The notes beneath the pieces were generated by a model that had not been told where the DNA came from, did no database searches, and was given only the letters and a program-made list of their open reading frames with translations. The translations under genes and the position numbers were made by a program. This document shows, in pieces, positions 23,683 through 34,860 of a stretch of 64,000 nt of DNA (its first letter is position 1; every line of letters starts with the position of its first letter). Source of the stretch: Cristatella mucedo (taxonomy: Eukaryota; Bryozoa; Phylactolaemata; Cristatellidae); the NCBI GenBank assembly GCA_009760855.2, contig WPIO01000030.1, positions 2,681,001-2,745,000 on the forward strand. Reading direction: 5' to 3'.

Positions 23683-24414
23683 CTGAAATAAAGTATTAAT
23701 TAAGTCAACAGCGGCCGTGGTACACGTCTAACTTGGCTGTAACCTGACAGCAATACAAAAAATTGAGGAGCAAGGCACTGTCGTCGCACGGTATGCTAAT
23801 AAGAACAATGCTAATGCAGAACTCTTCTCTCGCACATCTGGAATTATCTTCACAGTTCAATGGCTGAAACCTTAAGGGAGAACCGTTGGCCAATGGTATT
23901 TCGGATGAAGCAAAATACTGGTCTAGCATGCAGAAGGTTGGTAATAGTATGAATATATAAGTGATCTCTAGCCGCGCAAAAAGTGTCTGCATATCAGATT
24001 ACTCTGCAGATCTGATAAACTGCTCAAAGTTATGGACCTCATGCTTAATTAATAAAAATTGGAAAATAAGATGATTGAATATTGCTCCATATTTCGAACA
24101 AAATAGGGACAGCAGCTGCAATAAAAAGTGCTCATAAAGTATTTTACAGCCACTGATGCTGAATAAGAGATGACAACAAAAGTTTTGTAATGGGTGTCAC
24201 TTAAAACAGTTCCTCGTAATACGAATATGAGATTATCAATGTGTAATGTTACGTTGCCGATTGAATTACTCTTCATACAATTCATCACAGCAATCTGTAA
24301 ATGTCCCAAATGAACGATCAAAGTGGCTCGAGCTCAAATTTAGAACAAATCGCCGAGTGGATCCGGTTTTTAAGGACAGCAGCTCACAATCTGTCCTTCC
24401 TTCAGCAGTAGCTG

Positions 24415-24740
24415 TGAAATCAAAGTCATCATCATCATCACTATCATCTGAATCAGTACTACCAGATGCATCAGCATCAGTGTCAGCATCGGTAGCAGTA
24501 AACAGCTTTAGGGGCAGCGGCAGCTGCACCAGCTTCGAAACGGCAGTAGCACTGGCTTTAACAGCACAGCTGCAGTAGCTGCAGCAGCAGCAGCAGCAGC
24601 ATCATCAGCAGCAGCAACATAAGTATCAGCACAAGTATCAGCAGCAGCAACATCAGCAGCACCATCAGAATCAGAACTACTTATGCATCAGTATTAGCAC
24701 CGGCACAGCAGAAAGCAGATAGCAGACAGCAGATAGCAGA
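24415..24740 (+). repeat. Trinucleotide-rich tract (CAG/CAT-type)
   Basis: TCATCATCATCA near 24425, a run of GCAGCAGCAGCAGCAGCAG near 24575-24600, then interrupted GCAGCAGCAACAT units, ending with AGCAGATAGCAGACAGCAGATAG at about 24715-24740. Confidence 0.85.
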
Positions 24741-24894
24741 CAGCTGAAATGGCATTAGCAGCTGCTTCAGCACCGGAATGGGAATGGCACCGGCTGTATT
24801 GGCAACAGCAGCAGCCCCAAAGTAAAAACGGGCCACTAATTCGGACTACTGCACAGAAACTAGTGAACGCTACCGCTAAGTAAGTTGCCACTTT

Positions 24895-25050
24895 TTTGAG
24901 TATAAATACAATTCATTTGTATAGAGCACCAAGAAAACTTAATCTCTCTTCAGGCGCTTCACGTATGCCTCAGGGCTCGAGCCCACGACCTTAGCCAGAC
25001 CTTGGTCAGGCGAGCACCTTAACCACTGGATCTAACCTGCTCGGCAAGTC
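24895..25050 (-). mobile_element. tRNA-derived SINE, family A
   Basis: On the - strand: TGGATCCAGTGG-type A box equivalent (TAGATCCAGTGGTTAAGGTG), B box GTGGGCTCGAGCCC, and the tail GAAGCGCCTGAAGAGAGATTAAGTTTTC followed by a T/A-rich end. Near full length. Confidence 0.75.
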
Positions 25051-26340
25051 GTCAAGACAGCCGAGTGTGCTCAGTAGCAAACAAAACGAATAGTATGGAA
25101 AGAAGCAGAGTAAGGAGAGTGTTTGCAAGAGTACACACTTGCAAAATGGCTGCAGTGCCACCTTCAACAGTGCTACAGTGTATATTGATTGCTAGCTGTT
25201 TGGCTGAGCTGCCAGGAATTAATTGTTGATACGCATGGCTCACTTGTGAATGAAACCCTGCTCTTGCTTGGATAAACGGCTGCTATCACTGAGGCAACAC
25301 GATGAACAAGATGGATGCAGCATTAAACTTGTGCATCTAATGGTAAACATTAGGATATCCGGTTTTAAGGTACTGACCCATATGAGCAAAAGCAATACGA
25401 GTATGGCTTTGTCTGCCATTAATGAGAAAATGGCCATGTGCTGCTTAATAGCATGCTGAATCCTGCCCGAGCACGTCCAGGTGCCCGTTCATCGTCAAAA
25501 GAGTTTCAATGGTTTGCTGCTACACACACAGCAAAAGAGAACTGAGGTCGGCAGCACTTCCCTCAGCAGTCGTAGTGGGGGCGAGCAGCAGTAGATTATA
25601 AGATTGTATGATCAAAATAACATCATTCCGCTCAGCATTGCATCCTCAAAGAGTAAAAGCAGGCTTCATCGAGTCCAACACAGTCTCCCAAGGCAGTAGC
25701 CATTGTACTTTTAGAAGGGACCACGAACAGGAGGAGGCCATGAGCAGACAATAATCAGAACCTGTAGATTACTGCTAGTATGTCTTGATGATAGCATTGT
25801 TGGGCTTTCAGCTGGAAGTGGTGGCATAAAGAGGATTGGGGATAAATACCATAGGGCCTAGCTCCTTAACCGTTGCCAGCAAGACCCATGGCATGAAAGA
25901 GGAACCTGTACTTAAGCACTATCACTACATGATTACAGACTTCCTATATTAGTTTTCAGTAAGTAGATCGTAAACGCCACGTCAAATTGGGGCTACCCTT
26001 GGCCATTCGACTTGAGGATATGGCGACTTCACCCCTGCATACGAGGTCATTGACTCAGTGCTCGTAGAGCAGCTCCGTACGGCCCGGTGCTCCCCAGAGC
26101 CGCTGGGTCCAGAGCAGCCCCGCTCATCTCAGCTCGGCCCGGTGAGGCATAGCCTAATTTGACCATTTGGGACCAACCCATCGATTTCTGAGCTGATCGC
26201 ACGCGACTCATGCAGCGAAGAAACATTTTTTGGCCAGATGCTAGCTAGTGCAATGACCATCAAAATCAATGTATTAAGTGAATACCTGAGATCGATGATG
26301 CACGTAGCTCTTTGGCATCAGCATGAGAAAATACACTTAC

Positions 26341-26505
26341 CCAGAACTGCCATGATGCTTTCTTCTTTCACGATCTCAATGGACCCACGGGAGATGAAGT
26401 ACAGAGCATTAAGAACGTCACCGTGGTGCACTAGTATGTCTCCAGGAGGCACGTGTATGGTGTGGAACTTCATGGAGAGTGCTCGCAGACATCCCGGGCT
26501 GGCTC
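26341..26505 (-). CDS. KCNH (ERG): ERG channel E11: C-linker end and first half of the cyclic-nucleotide-binding homology domain
   Basis: The acceptor TTTCCGGTAG opens an exon reading [38 protein letters not shown] and [17 protein letters not shown], ending at TGG|GTAAGT. It aligns with hERG ATKGCLRALAMKF...[26 protein letters not shown]. Together with E10 (88 bp) its 165 bp make 253 bp, the length of human KCNH2 exon 9 as I recall it, so the same coding block is split here by an extra intron. Phase 1 at both ends. Confidence 0.93.
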
Positions 26506-28181
26506 CTACCGGAAAGCAGATACGGCACAGGACAGAGATCATTAGAAAGGCAAATAGTTAGATACAAAGGCAATAGAACAGGAGTATAGTAGCCTCAATA
26601 TTGTTTAATACCTGAAATCAGGCCAGACGTAAATGCAGATCGAATGGTGTTTCTACTTTGCTACTTTATTCCTACTTTGCTGAGCTGGTTTCTGTGCTTC
26701 TGCTGTGCCGCACAGTGACCAACTAGCTAGGGTGGTCCCCGTCGTTCGGACGGACAAATAACAAGCTTAGAATTGAGCAGTGGACAGGGTGGCTTTGTCA
26801 TTAATAAACAATGCCGCAACAGCCCACATGGCATTACATATCTCACTTAAGACGCAGTTAATATAAAATTCTGACATCTGAACTTTTTCAAAAGGCCAAA
26901 CATTTCATCGTCCAAGCTATTTTCATATAAACTCAGTGGAGGTTGTGCAGCCACCACAGGGAGACAATTTTTCTGTAGAATATGATTTTTCTGACATGGT
27001 CATACATTAAACAGTATATACAAAGTGTTCAATGAAATCGCAGACATCTTTTAAAAAACCATCGTTTTCGCCTTGATACCTCTACTTTTCTCAATATGTA
27101 TTGTTCGTTTATTCAGACTATATGTCCTGGCACTACTGGAGCGCCGGTACGTCAGGCTGCTCCGAGAATATGTCGCCGTCGTTATATGCAAGTCCATGCC
27201 GACCTCGATGAGGTTGACCTTGGATGTGTCTTGCTCCTCTGGCTCGTTCTTCTCATTGGTTGCTTCTTATGGCCACGATGAACAGCACCAGCGACTCCAA
27301 TATGGCGAACCATACCCACCCCTCCCTGCAGATCGAAGACTGAGTGGAGAATCGCTGACTCCGCAGAGAAGTGTGGGAGGCAGGCGTGGGTCATCGGCTC
27401 AGCCAATCAGCCCACGCATGACCGGGTCCAATAGCTTTGAAGCATAAGCCATCTGAAATGTTTATGTCTATATATGTATATTTGATTTGGGGGCTGTATT
27501 AAACCTTGTGATATGCAACTCTATTGTATACAGGTTCTATATATACAGAACCATAGGCCTGACACATACCCATTGACAGATGAAGATTAGATGTAACTTG
27601 TCAGCCGAATGACAAGCGTTCTTGCTTTTTTCAGCGCTAGAGTAACAGGAGACCGTTTTTATGCATCTTTACAGTACACCAAATCGTCGAGTCTACCTTT
27701 GTGAGGTTCTGACAAGCAATTTCTTATTAATTGTGGGTACTGAATCCCTAGACCAGAAAACGTGGTCGGCTGCTTAAAGTTACCGATCAAATCAGCTTAA
27801 AGGCATTGCTCTTTTGATATACTAGATTTACTCTCTGTCCGGAGATCCGTCGTAAACAAGTTTTTCTCTCGTTGGGGGACCCTGATTATGTACAGCTTCA
27901 ATTATTACTGGGTTGAACGTGGCTATGAGCTCAGTGGGAATCTCATGGTGATAGCAATCCTAGTTCCATCGCTTTAGCAAACTCGGCAGTCAAAGAAAAC
28001 GTGTCGCTTGTGAGAGTACATCTTGATGTTGCACACGGTCAACAGATCGTGGCCGAAAGACCAAGCGATATTAGGAAACATTCGCACAGGCGTTCGTATT
28101 TCTAGACTACATGAATGCAGAGCAACAGAATATTTAGCGGCTGCAGTTCCCGCAGTGCTCCTCAGACCAGCTAAGCCTTAC
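26506..28181 (-). other. ERG intron between E10 and E11
   Basis: Intron of about 1.7 kb. A coding-like + strand ORF (27073-27447) is listed separately. I see no LINE or SINE here. Confidence 0.5.
27073..27447 (+). CDS. Unassigned coding-like ORF nested in an ERG intron
   Basis: I do not recognise this ORF. A good 3' splice site (TCGTTTATTCAG at about 27106-27117) is followed by a frame open to a TAA at 27445-27447. Its second half is hydrophilic and rich in Ser, Pro and Arg (QYGEPYPPLPADRRL, RGSSAQPISPRMTGSNSFEA), which is unlike random translation. A second + frame over the same start encodes a hydrophobic stretch (LGCVLLLWLVLLIGCFLW) and stops at 27281. It could be the last exon of a nested gene on the + strand or chance. 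No upstream partner exon was identified. Confidence 0.22.
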   Translation: MIPLLFSICIVRLFRLYVLALLERRYVRLLREYVAVVICKSMPTSMRLTLDVSCSSGSFFSLVASYGHDEQHQRLQYGEPYPPLPADRRLSGESLTPQRSVGGRRGSSAQPISPRMTGSNSFEA

Positions 28182-28269
28182 CTGAAAAGGCTGGACAGTT
28201 GCTAAGTAAGTTGTTGTTTAGATGCAGGCAGATATCTGCTTGCAGGCATTCGGGAAAGTCTTTAAGAAC
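28182..28269 (-). CDS. KCNH (ERG): ERG channel E10: C-linker segment
   Basis: Between the acceptor CTTGTGCAG and the donor TTTCAG|GTAAGG the exon encodes [20 protein letters not shown] and then [10 protein letters not shown]. It is nearly identical to h[33 protein letters not shown]. The C-linker couples the cytoplasmic gating ring to the S6 gate. Enters in phase 0, leaves in phase 1; only 88 bp. Confidence 0.95.
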
Positions 28270-28509
28270 CTGCACAAGTGAGAATGCGTACAGGCGCGAT
28301 GAGCAGGTCGTGCTGTAGACAAACGGCCAAAAAAGCAGGACTCTTTTATGAATCACTGTCTCCACTGTAGCTTTCGCGAACACGCTCAGGCAAAAACTGA
28401 GCATCTTGTTGACGAAAGTTCGCTGGCCGTAAGGTCACCACGAGGTCACAAACAGAGACAAGCAGCTCTCCACAAAGCCCGGGTTTAATGGGGCAACGCA
28501 GCAAGTTAC

Positions 28510-28709
28510 CATGTTCATGTCGATGCCGTTAGTGTAGGTCCACGCGTGCTGAAAGTACTCTTCGAGCCGCTGCCTCAGTGGGTTGACGATTTGGTGGAAG
28601 CGAATGAATTCCTTCACTCGAGCCAGTTCGTTGTGATAGCGGGCCGTGCCTGAGTATAGGCGCTGAATGATGGCGCTCACGATACCAAAAATACTAGCGT
28701 ACATGAGAG
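28510..28709 (-). CDS. KCNH (ERG): ERG channel E9: end of S6 and proximal C-linker
   Basis: After the acceptor TTGTCTTTCAG the exon reads (S)[56 protein letters not shown] and [10 protein letters not shown], ending at CATG|GTAACT. This is the S6 gate region of hERG; the aromatic drug-binding residues equivalent to Y652 and F656 are present. The hERG FGNVS is FGIVS here. Its 200-bp length and phases equal human KCNH2 exon 8 as recalled. The intron to E10 is only 240 bases. Confidence 0.96.
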
Positions 28710-29152
28710 CTGAAAGACAAAATCGAATGCGATTATTGCAAGTGGCACGCCTTTCGTATTGGCCCTGCAGCTAATGCGTCATAACGCTTTTTCATGCCCT
28801 AACTTTGCAACCTTGACCTAGGCCTTAACAAGCCAAACAATTGCTGGCTGACAATGTGGGTCTGTGGCTGGATGGCACATGTAGCAGCAGTAAGCTAAAT
28901 AAATATCCCCGTGAAATCATAGCGAAACTACCATATGCCGGGCATAGACTTACAACAGGACACGTGTTACGATTCAAAAATTACTTATTGCACAACAGTT
29001 CAGAAATTAATTTAACGGGAGCTGGCACCAAAATACTTTCAAGCACCAAAAACTCTCAATATCGCGGCACGTCAAGTATATTTGGAGCCAGCCACAGGCT
29101 CCTGTACATTTTGTGTCATAGCGTAGCGTGGCAGGCTCTATGGTATACTTAC
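28710..29152 (-). other. Short ERG intron between E8 and E9
   Basis: 443 bases with donor GGAT|GTAAGT and acceptor TTGTCTTTCAG. Nothing else recognised. Confidence 0.7.
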
Positions 29153-29324
29153 ATCCAAGCAACATCATCACAATGGAAAATACTTTTTCAGCATCAGTGT
29201 TTGGAGCAATGTTACCGTAACCAACACTTGTGAGGCTGCTGAATGTGAAGTACAAGGATGTAATGTATTTTGCTGACAGGCTTGGACCGCTGACAGGGTC
29301 CGAGTCATTGATGGGCTTCTGAAT
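29153..29324 (-). CDS. KCNH (ERG): ERG channel E8: pore helix, selectivity filter and start of S6
   Basis: After AATCTGTTGCAG the exon encodes [40 protein letters not shown] and [17 protein letters not shown], ending GGAT|GTAAGT in phase 1. It aligns with the hERG turret, pore helix and filter, but the filter is SVGYGN, where ERG channels usually have SVGFGN. Read with E7, this block corresponds to one human exon (exon 7, 388 bp as recalled); here it is split into 234 and 172 bp by an additional intron in the turret. Confidence 0.95.
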
Positions 29325-29689
29325 CTGCAACAGATTGGTACTGAGTCTACAGCACCACAACTGTTGAGCAAGGCTGTGCAGTTACACCTTGGCTAGGCAA
29401 TACAATGGTGCACAGAAATGGACTCTGTCTGACGACGGTGCACACAGGTAAGTCAAAGGTTGCACACAGAAAGCCTGCTCAGCCACATGCAATTGACTCA
29501 TGCAGTGTTAAACTGAATGAAAAAACATTGCCTATTGTTTCTGCATCAGATTTGCAATATGGTGATAATGATATCGACCTTATTTGCTCTTCCAATGATG
29601 CAACCTCCTTATCTAACTGCCAAATAAACGAGTATAGACCAGGAGGTAAGGTACTTGCTCTTTACTTTCGAGTCGTGAGTTCAGACCCC

Positions 29690-30835
29690 TCAGTTAATAA
29701 TAATAATACGCTTGGCATAGCACCATAAGAGAGCTCAATCTCTTTCTAAGCACTTTACCTTTGCTGCAAAGAAAGCCCAATTGAATGGTTAGTGGTAGCA
29801 TGCCCAATAAACAAGCTCAATAAACATTCTCAACAAACAACATTGTAGTCGATGCATTGCATGCCTGGGAGCCAGTGCAGGTCGGCGGGAAGTGGTGTGA
29901 TGTGACAACTGCGACGCTCAAGACAGACAAGGCTAGCTGCAGAGTTTTGCACCAACTGCAAGCGCCTGATTGCAGAGGTCGGTAGACCAGGAAGCAGTGA
30001 GTTACAGAAGTCGAGGTGGGATATCACAAACGCATGGACAAATTTATACGTAGTATCCCTGATTCAGCAAGCCTGAGTTTCGGCAATGCTAAGTTGGTGA
30101 AAGTAGGCAGATTTGACTGTGGATCTGAAGTGGCAGTCTAATGAAAGGTCACTTTGGAACATGACACTTTGATTTCGTGCAGATTCAACAGGAGACATGC
30201 TGGCACAGCCAATTTTGAGCGTCAGGTTTTCCAATTTCTGAAGGACACTTGGTTTACCCAAAGATTTTAAGATGGTTTGATCATTGAGTTTAAGAAAGCT
30301 CGCAGCCATCCATGTGTGCATGACATCAATACATGCAGCCATGGAGTTGAGAGAATTCAACGTGCTCGACGGCTGGGAGTAATCAAAATAAAGATACAAC
30401 TGAGTATCATTCGAAGTGAAAGCCTAGGTTGTGCCTCACAATCACATCGACAAGAGGGAGAGTTTAAACCGTGAATAGAACCTGACCAAGCACAAGGCTG
30501 CTAGGTACCATATACTTCAGTGGTCCCTCGGATGATCTTTGTCCATTCACATCAATACTCGGGCGTATTCCACTGATATAGGAATTAGAGCATTGCAGTG
30601 CAGTGCGAGTGATGCCCAGGTAGATAAGAGGTGCTTGAGAACGACTTGGTGAGCGATAGTATCAAAGCTGCCAAAAGATCGAGCAAAACAAGCAGAGAGA
30701 CTCTACCGAATCTGCACTCCTATGAAGGTTGTTATGCACCGGAATCAATGCTGGCTCTCTGAAGTGATTAGCGCTACAACCTGACTTGAACATAAGAGCT
30801 AGTTATGAAGTTGGGCGATTCTTCATTTCCAACTG
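29690..30835 (-). mobile_element. CR1/L2-like LINE, 3' half with internal deletion
   Basis: On the - strand: reverse transcriptase pieces (WMAASFLKLND, GVMFQSDLSLD-like, LDFCNSLLPGLPTSAIRRLQ, LVQNSAASLVC) followed by a deletion and the 3' terminus with AGAGATTGAGCTCTCTTATGGTGC and ATTATT repeats near 29700. Several frame breaks make it non-functional. Confidence 0.9.
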
Positions 30836-30849
30836 CAAAAAATGGTGAT

Positions 30850-30910
30850 AGCTGACAAGGTTCTTCTGCCACTATACAAATGAGGCTGTTAAATCAGCCA
30901 AGATACACTC
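30850..30910 (+). mobile_element. SINE family B tail fragment
   Basis: GTTCTTCTGCCACTATACAAATGAGGCTGTTAAATCAGCCAAGATA matches the family B 3' end; no head is visible. Confidence 0.45.
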
Positions 30911-31668
30911 CCTAGCTCGACCAGGCCGCCTACGAAAAACGAGCCAGCCGTCTTGCGGTCAGGCCTTTCGGTGTATTATCAGAATAGAGCACATGATCGT
31001 ACACATACCCTCTTAGGAAACGCAAAAAAGCACAGCTTCGTTTAGCAGCCCTCCTCAAAGCCCCGGCTATGAAAAAGCGTCTAGGCTCCAATTGCTACTA
31101 AAAGCGTCAGTCGAAGCACTTGGAACTGCCGCGATAGATGAAAAAACCACACAGTCAGCTCATATCACCTCATTTCTTCTGTTCCCGTTGCTTGAATCGG
31201 TTACAGAAAAAACTGTCAGCCGAAGGCAGTCGACGACGCAGCGATCGACGGGGTACTGCGCCCGGTCGGCTCGACGAGATTATATAGGTAGGCAGATTGC
31301 TGGAGTGCAGGCTCAAGTTGCTGCCATTGACAGCAACAAAGCTACCTAGCGAATGCACTGAATGCAAAAACACGCCTCTTCTCGAGGACTTGAATTTAGT
31401 CGACTGCTGCTACGTCCATCGTCTTTGCATTAAGATGACCGAGGGGACCACATGCAAGCAAAAGCGTGCTACCCACAATTTGGCCCAATGTCTGCTTGAA
31501 CGCGAGGTCTGCTCGTCTCTCCGTCGCCTCCGCCGCAGACGTGGGCGACGGGAAAGACGAGCAGACACTTATAAACTCTACCTTACCGGCAGGCGCCAGC
31601 CTACAGCCAATCAGGGAGGTGGACCGGATGTCTGCAGCAGAGAGCAGCCAGTGTGCAGTGAGGCTTAC

Positions 31669-31902
31669 TTGTGTACTCAGCATGTCAATCCATCCGATTT
31701 TGGGCTCTGGAAGGAAGGGGCGTTCTGTGACGGCAATGGCGTGAAATATACACGCGAACCAATGAGCGAACAGCGTAAATGTGGACATGAGTAGCAGCAG
31801 AACGGCAGCGCCGTTCTCAGAGTAGTGGCCCAGCATGGGCGCGACATGGGCCAGCCTCAGTAGCCGCACCGTCTTCAATAGCTCCAGCATCACAGCCGCC
31901 GT
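31669..31902 (-). CDS. KCNH (ERG): ERG channel E7: S4 voltage sensor, S4-S5 linker, S5
   Basis: After TTTTCTTGCAG the exon encodes [31 protein letters not shown], then S5 [20 protein letters not shown] and the turret start [11 protein letters not shown], ending ACACAA|GTAAGC in phase 0. It aligns with hERG [32 protein letters not shown]. Three S4 charges remain (Lys, Arg, Arg). The next four basic positions of hERG are His, Pro, Met and His, and the S4-S5 linker Asp (hERG D540) is Gly. Four extra residues precede S4. The exon and its splice sites are otherwise intact. A + strand ORF over the same bases is a shadow. Confidence 0.93.
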
Positions 31903-33329
31903 CTGCAAGAAAAGAACATGTAACTGAAATATTGTTGACGTAAAAGCAGCTCATTCTGTAAGACATTATTAACCGGAGTAGTGTTCGAGACGAACGTTTG
32001 TCCGAGATACCGGTAAATGCGACGTTTTTTTGCGGTTGGTACAACGGGTAATTAATGTGCAGGTTTGAAATATTAAAGTTATTTCCGATTAATAGCAGCC
32101 TAGCACACTACTCTGCGGATTTTACTAAGTGGCTCAGTTCACTGAATTTCTGCTGCTGGACGTAGAGTCCTCAAGCAGCCTGATGTCTTCCTTGGCATGC
32201 CAAACAACTTTGAGCTTCAAATGACATGAGGTACATGCGTGCATGCTCGCGAAAACTCACACGCACATACATGCACAGTTTTTGGAGGGCACGCATGTAA
32301 CGCAGCAGCTCAATTAGCTGCTAGATCCGGGATCGAAAAGCCTCTGGCGCCGACTCGCTTCCCTTGATTAAGAGACTTGTATATTTCAGTTTTACTGTCA
32401 GCTCTCTCATTACCGATGACTTTTGCTTCCGGAAAATTGGTTTCCGAAAACCTGTGCCCCGCAAAGCAAAGGGACTTTAAATGATATAACAGTGCTTTAA
32501 ATTAAAGATTACTGAAGCAGTATGTCAGAGACCCATTTAGAGCGATCCCATATTTTCTAAGCGCCGATGCGCGTCCGATTCGCAGGTCATCACACAAGAG
32601 TATTTGTGGAAAATCAACTCCTAGTGGTCGAAAAAGCGTAGGCAGAATACGTAGATCGTGCTAGGACCTGAGATCTGCTTGGAAGGGGCAGGTACCTGCA
32701 GTACCTCCGCCGAAATAGGCCTAAGCCTTGTCTTCCAACATTTCAGCTGTCCCGAACACTTCCTCTGTAGAGGACTTCATTTCTTGAGACTCAGTTGGTA
32801 TTCCGGGTGCTCAGTCAGAGGTCATCCATCCTCGAGTGTGACTCTGGTACAAGAGCTTCTCCTTCGACTGTTGCTTCTAAAGCTGGAAACTACCACAGGG
32901 CCGGCGTTGCTCGTTGCTACATGCCTGGTAGTACGGCTTTCACATTAGCTCATTTCTTGCACAGCTTCTTTTCATAGGATATGTACGCATTTTTAATGTT
33001 GGTTTTCAATTAAATTGGTCTCCGAAAATTTGAATGAAATCTCATTATTTATAGTTAAAGTAACAAAATCACTGTCAGTTAAATGAGAAGCCCAGTGAGT
33101 TAAAATAGCAGTTCAGTCATCGGTAATAAAGCAGTAAAACATAAAGTTTGTTATCATAAACGGTTATGAGCTGTTCTAAGCCTCCTAATTCACTTGAGAA
33201 TAATCAAATTCTTATGAGCATTTTTCTTCCAGAGCAGGCACTATATTCCTGATCGAAAAGAGCTATTACTGAGATCCTAGCAAAGTGTCCTTAGCTTTTG
33301 AAGCCAAGGTTTAGCGCTTAAAAACTCGC
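31903..33329 (-). other. ERG intron between E6 and E7 (GC-AG type)
   Basis: About 1.4 kb. The donor is GACGAG|GCGAGT, so the intron starts with GC; the acceptor is TTTTCTTGCAG. Both flanking exons are in phase 0 at the same place as the human intron. No other content recognised. Confidence 0.7.
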
Positions 33330-33755
33330 CTCGTCAGCATTCGATCCGATGAGAAGTAGATCGAACGGGATAGCCGTGAGCATGTCAACGAGGAACCAGC
33401 CTTTAAAATAGTGTATTGCCAGCTTTCCAGGGTCACTCACGACCTCGTCTTGCTTGTTTACATACGTTGTCCTAAAGTTTATTAGGACATCGGTGATAAA
33501 TATGATGTCGATGATGAGGTCGAAAATCGCGAATGGGTCGTCTTGGTAGCTGTTGCTTGCTGAGAGCTTGGCTTTCTCGCCAAGAAGAAACGCAGCCGAG
33601 TAGGGCGTAGAAATAGCCGTGTAGAGCACGAGAATTAAAACCAGCCAATCCCAGATAGTCTTGGCGGGCGCATAGTGCAGAATGACACATCTGTGCACTT
33701 TATCCGACTGAAGCTTGTGATCCGTTGCAGACAAGCTCGGACTCAGTGACTGAAC
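33330..33755 (-). CDS. KCNH (ERG): ERG channel E6: S1 to S3
   Basis: After ATGACTTTGCAG the exon encodes [35 protein letters not shown]1 ([20 protein letters not shown]), S2 ([20 protein letters not shown]), then [17 protein letters not shown] and S3 ([20 protein letters not shown]). It aligns with hERG from VLSLG to FGSGSEE over 142 codons against 143 in human exon 6. The acidic residues that pair with S4 charges in hERG (in WDW of S1, three Asp in S2, and Asp in S3) are all present. It ends at a GC donor after GSNADE. Confidence 0.96.
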
Positions 33756-34717
33756 CTGCAAAGTCATAAGCATACGCTAGCAGGTATTTTATAAGCAACG
33801 GCGCCTAACGTAAAAAGCGGGGAGAGACATGAATAACCTTTATCGCTTCATGTGGCACGACTGCAGTTGCAAAGTCGTTCTACTGAGCACCTTAGCTTAG
33901 CTTCTTAGCCTGATGTCTTATCATGGAGCTCTAATGGAGTTCTGTGCCGTGACATGCGACTCCATTAACGAAATTCACTTCGGGAAGCTACGATCGGGCC
34001 TGGCTAATTAAATTGACTTGCAAATTTAAAGGATGCGAGCGTTCGGGACCGATATCATCGGGCTGCTTGCTGGCAAGCTGAGCGAGTCGGGTTCGACCTC
34101 TCGGAATCTTTCATTTTTAAAGTGGAAAGGGAACAGCGTCTGAACTCAATTTAGACCAGACCAGACAGAGAGTGTAAACCAGACGGGGAGTACATTAACT
34201 ACTTCGCATTGCTATCGACCCCATTCTGCTGCTGGTTGACTCGGAGCGTGTTCTGAATTTGTTACTTTTTGCAGAATTGCAATCACCATCAAAATGAAAA
34301 CTCGCGGCATAAACCTTTGTTTTGATTATAGAGAAAACTCTAAGGATAATTGGTAGTTTGGAACGGTCATTTGCAACTTCTATAGGACGTGGCTTGTAAT
34401 CTATAGCTTGACTAGCAAAGGGAAGCTGCCGCTCAACTAGACCAAGGCAGCTGGTTGGTACAAGTCTATTCATATACCAGAGCTTTTTTGTCGCAGTAGT
34501 CATTGTCGCACTATGCCACTAGTATTAGATACTTTAGGGCTAGACAATCGAAGGCACCGTGGAGCACCGGCGCCATAAAACTTATCTATTCGAGTAGGCA
34601 CGAGATATATTTTGAGTGATCTCTTACAGGCTTGACTATAAACAATAAGCCTTTATAAAAGTCTACTAGGAACTAATACAGGGGAAAGACAGAATTTCTG
34701 GTTAGCCCATGCTAACG

Positions 34718-34860
34718 CCGCCCCAATTTGGCCAGTGGTTAAGGTGCTCGCTCTGACGGAGATCAAGGTGAATGTATTTGATAGCTGAGGTCGAAGGCTC
34801 GTGCGCCTTGATATATGTGAAGCACCTGAACTGCTCTTAACTAGGGTGGGGCTCGAATAT
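34718..34860 (+). mobile_element. tRNA-derived SINE, family A, degraded
   Basis: A-box part GGCCAGTGGTTAAGGTGCTCGC, the segment GAGGTCGAAGGCTCGTGCGCC in place of the B box, then GTGAAGCACCTGAACTG. The 3' hairpin is lost. Confidence 0.6.

Larger units (their letters stand above)
23683..26340 (-). other. ERG intron between E11 and E12
   Basis: Intron of about 2.7 kb with a CAG/CAT-type trinucleotide region (24415-24740) and an A-type SINE (24895-25050). The stretch 25055-26335 shows nothing recognisable. The acidic - strand ORF at 24266-24529 follows the trinucleotide repeat and would not fit splice phases without inserting into the cyclic-nucleotide-binding fold. Confidence 0.5.
29325..31668 (-). 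other. ERG intron between E7 and E8
   Basis: Intron of about 2.3 kb. A broken LINE on the same strand fills 29690-30835, followed by a SINE B tail fragment. The rest shows nothing recognisable. Confidence 0.6.

Noticed and set aside
24246-24578. Acidic - strand ORF and Ser-rich + strand ORF over the trinucleotide tract
   Set aside because: Both are mainly driven by CAT/CAG repeats, and neither has splice sites that fit the channel frame.
31297-31794. + strand 165-residue ORF
   Set aside because: Shadow of ERG exon E7 and its flanks; the - strand encodes S4-S5.
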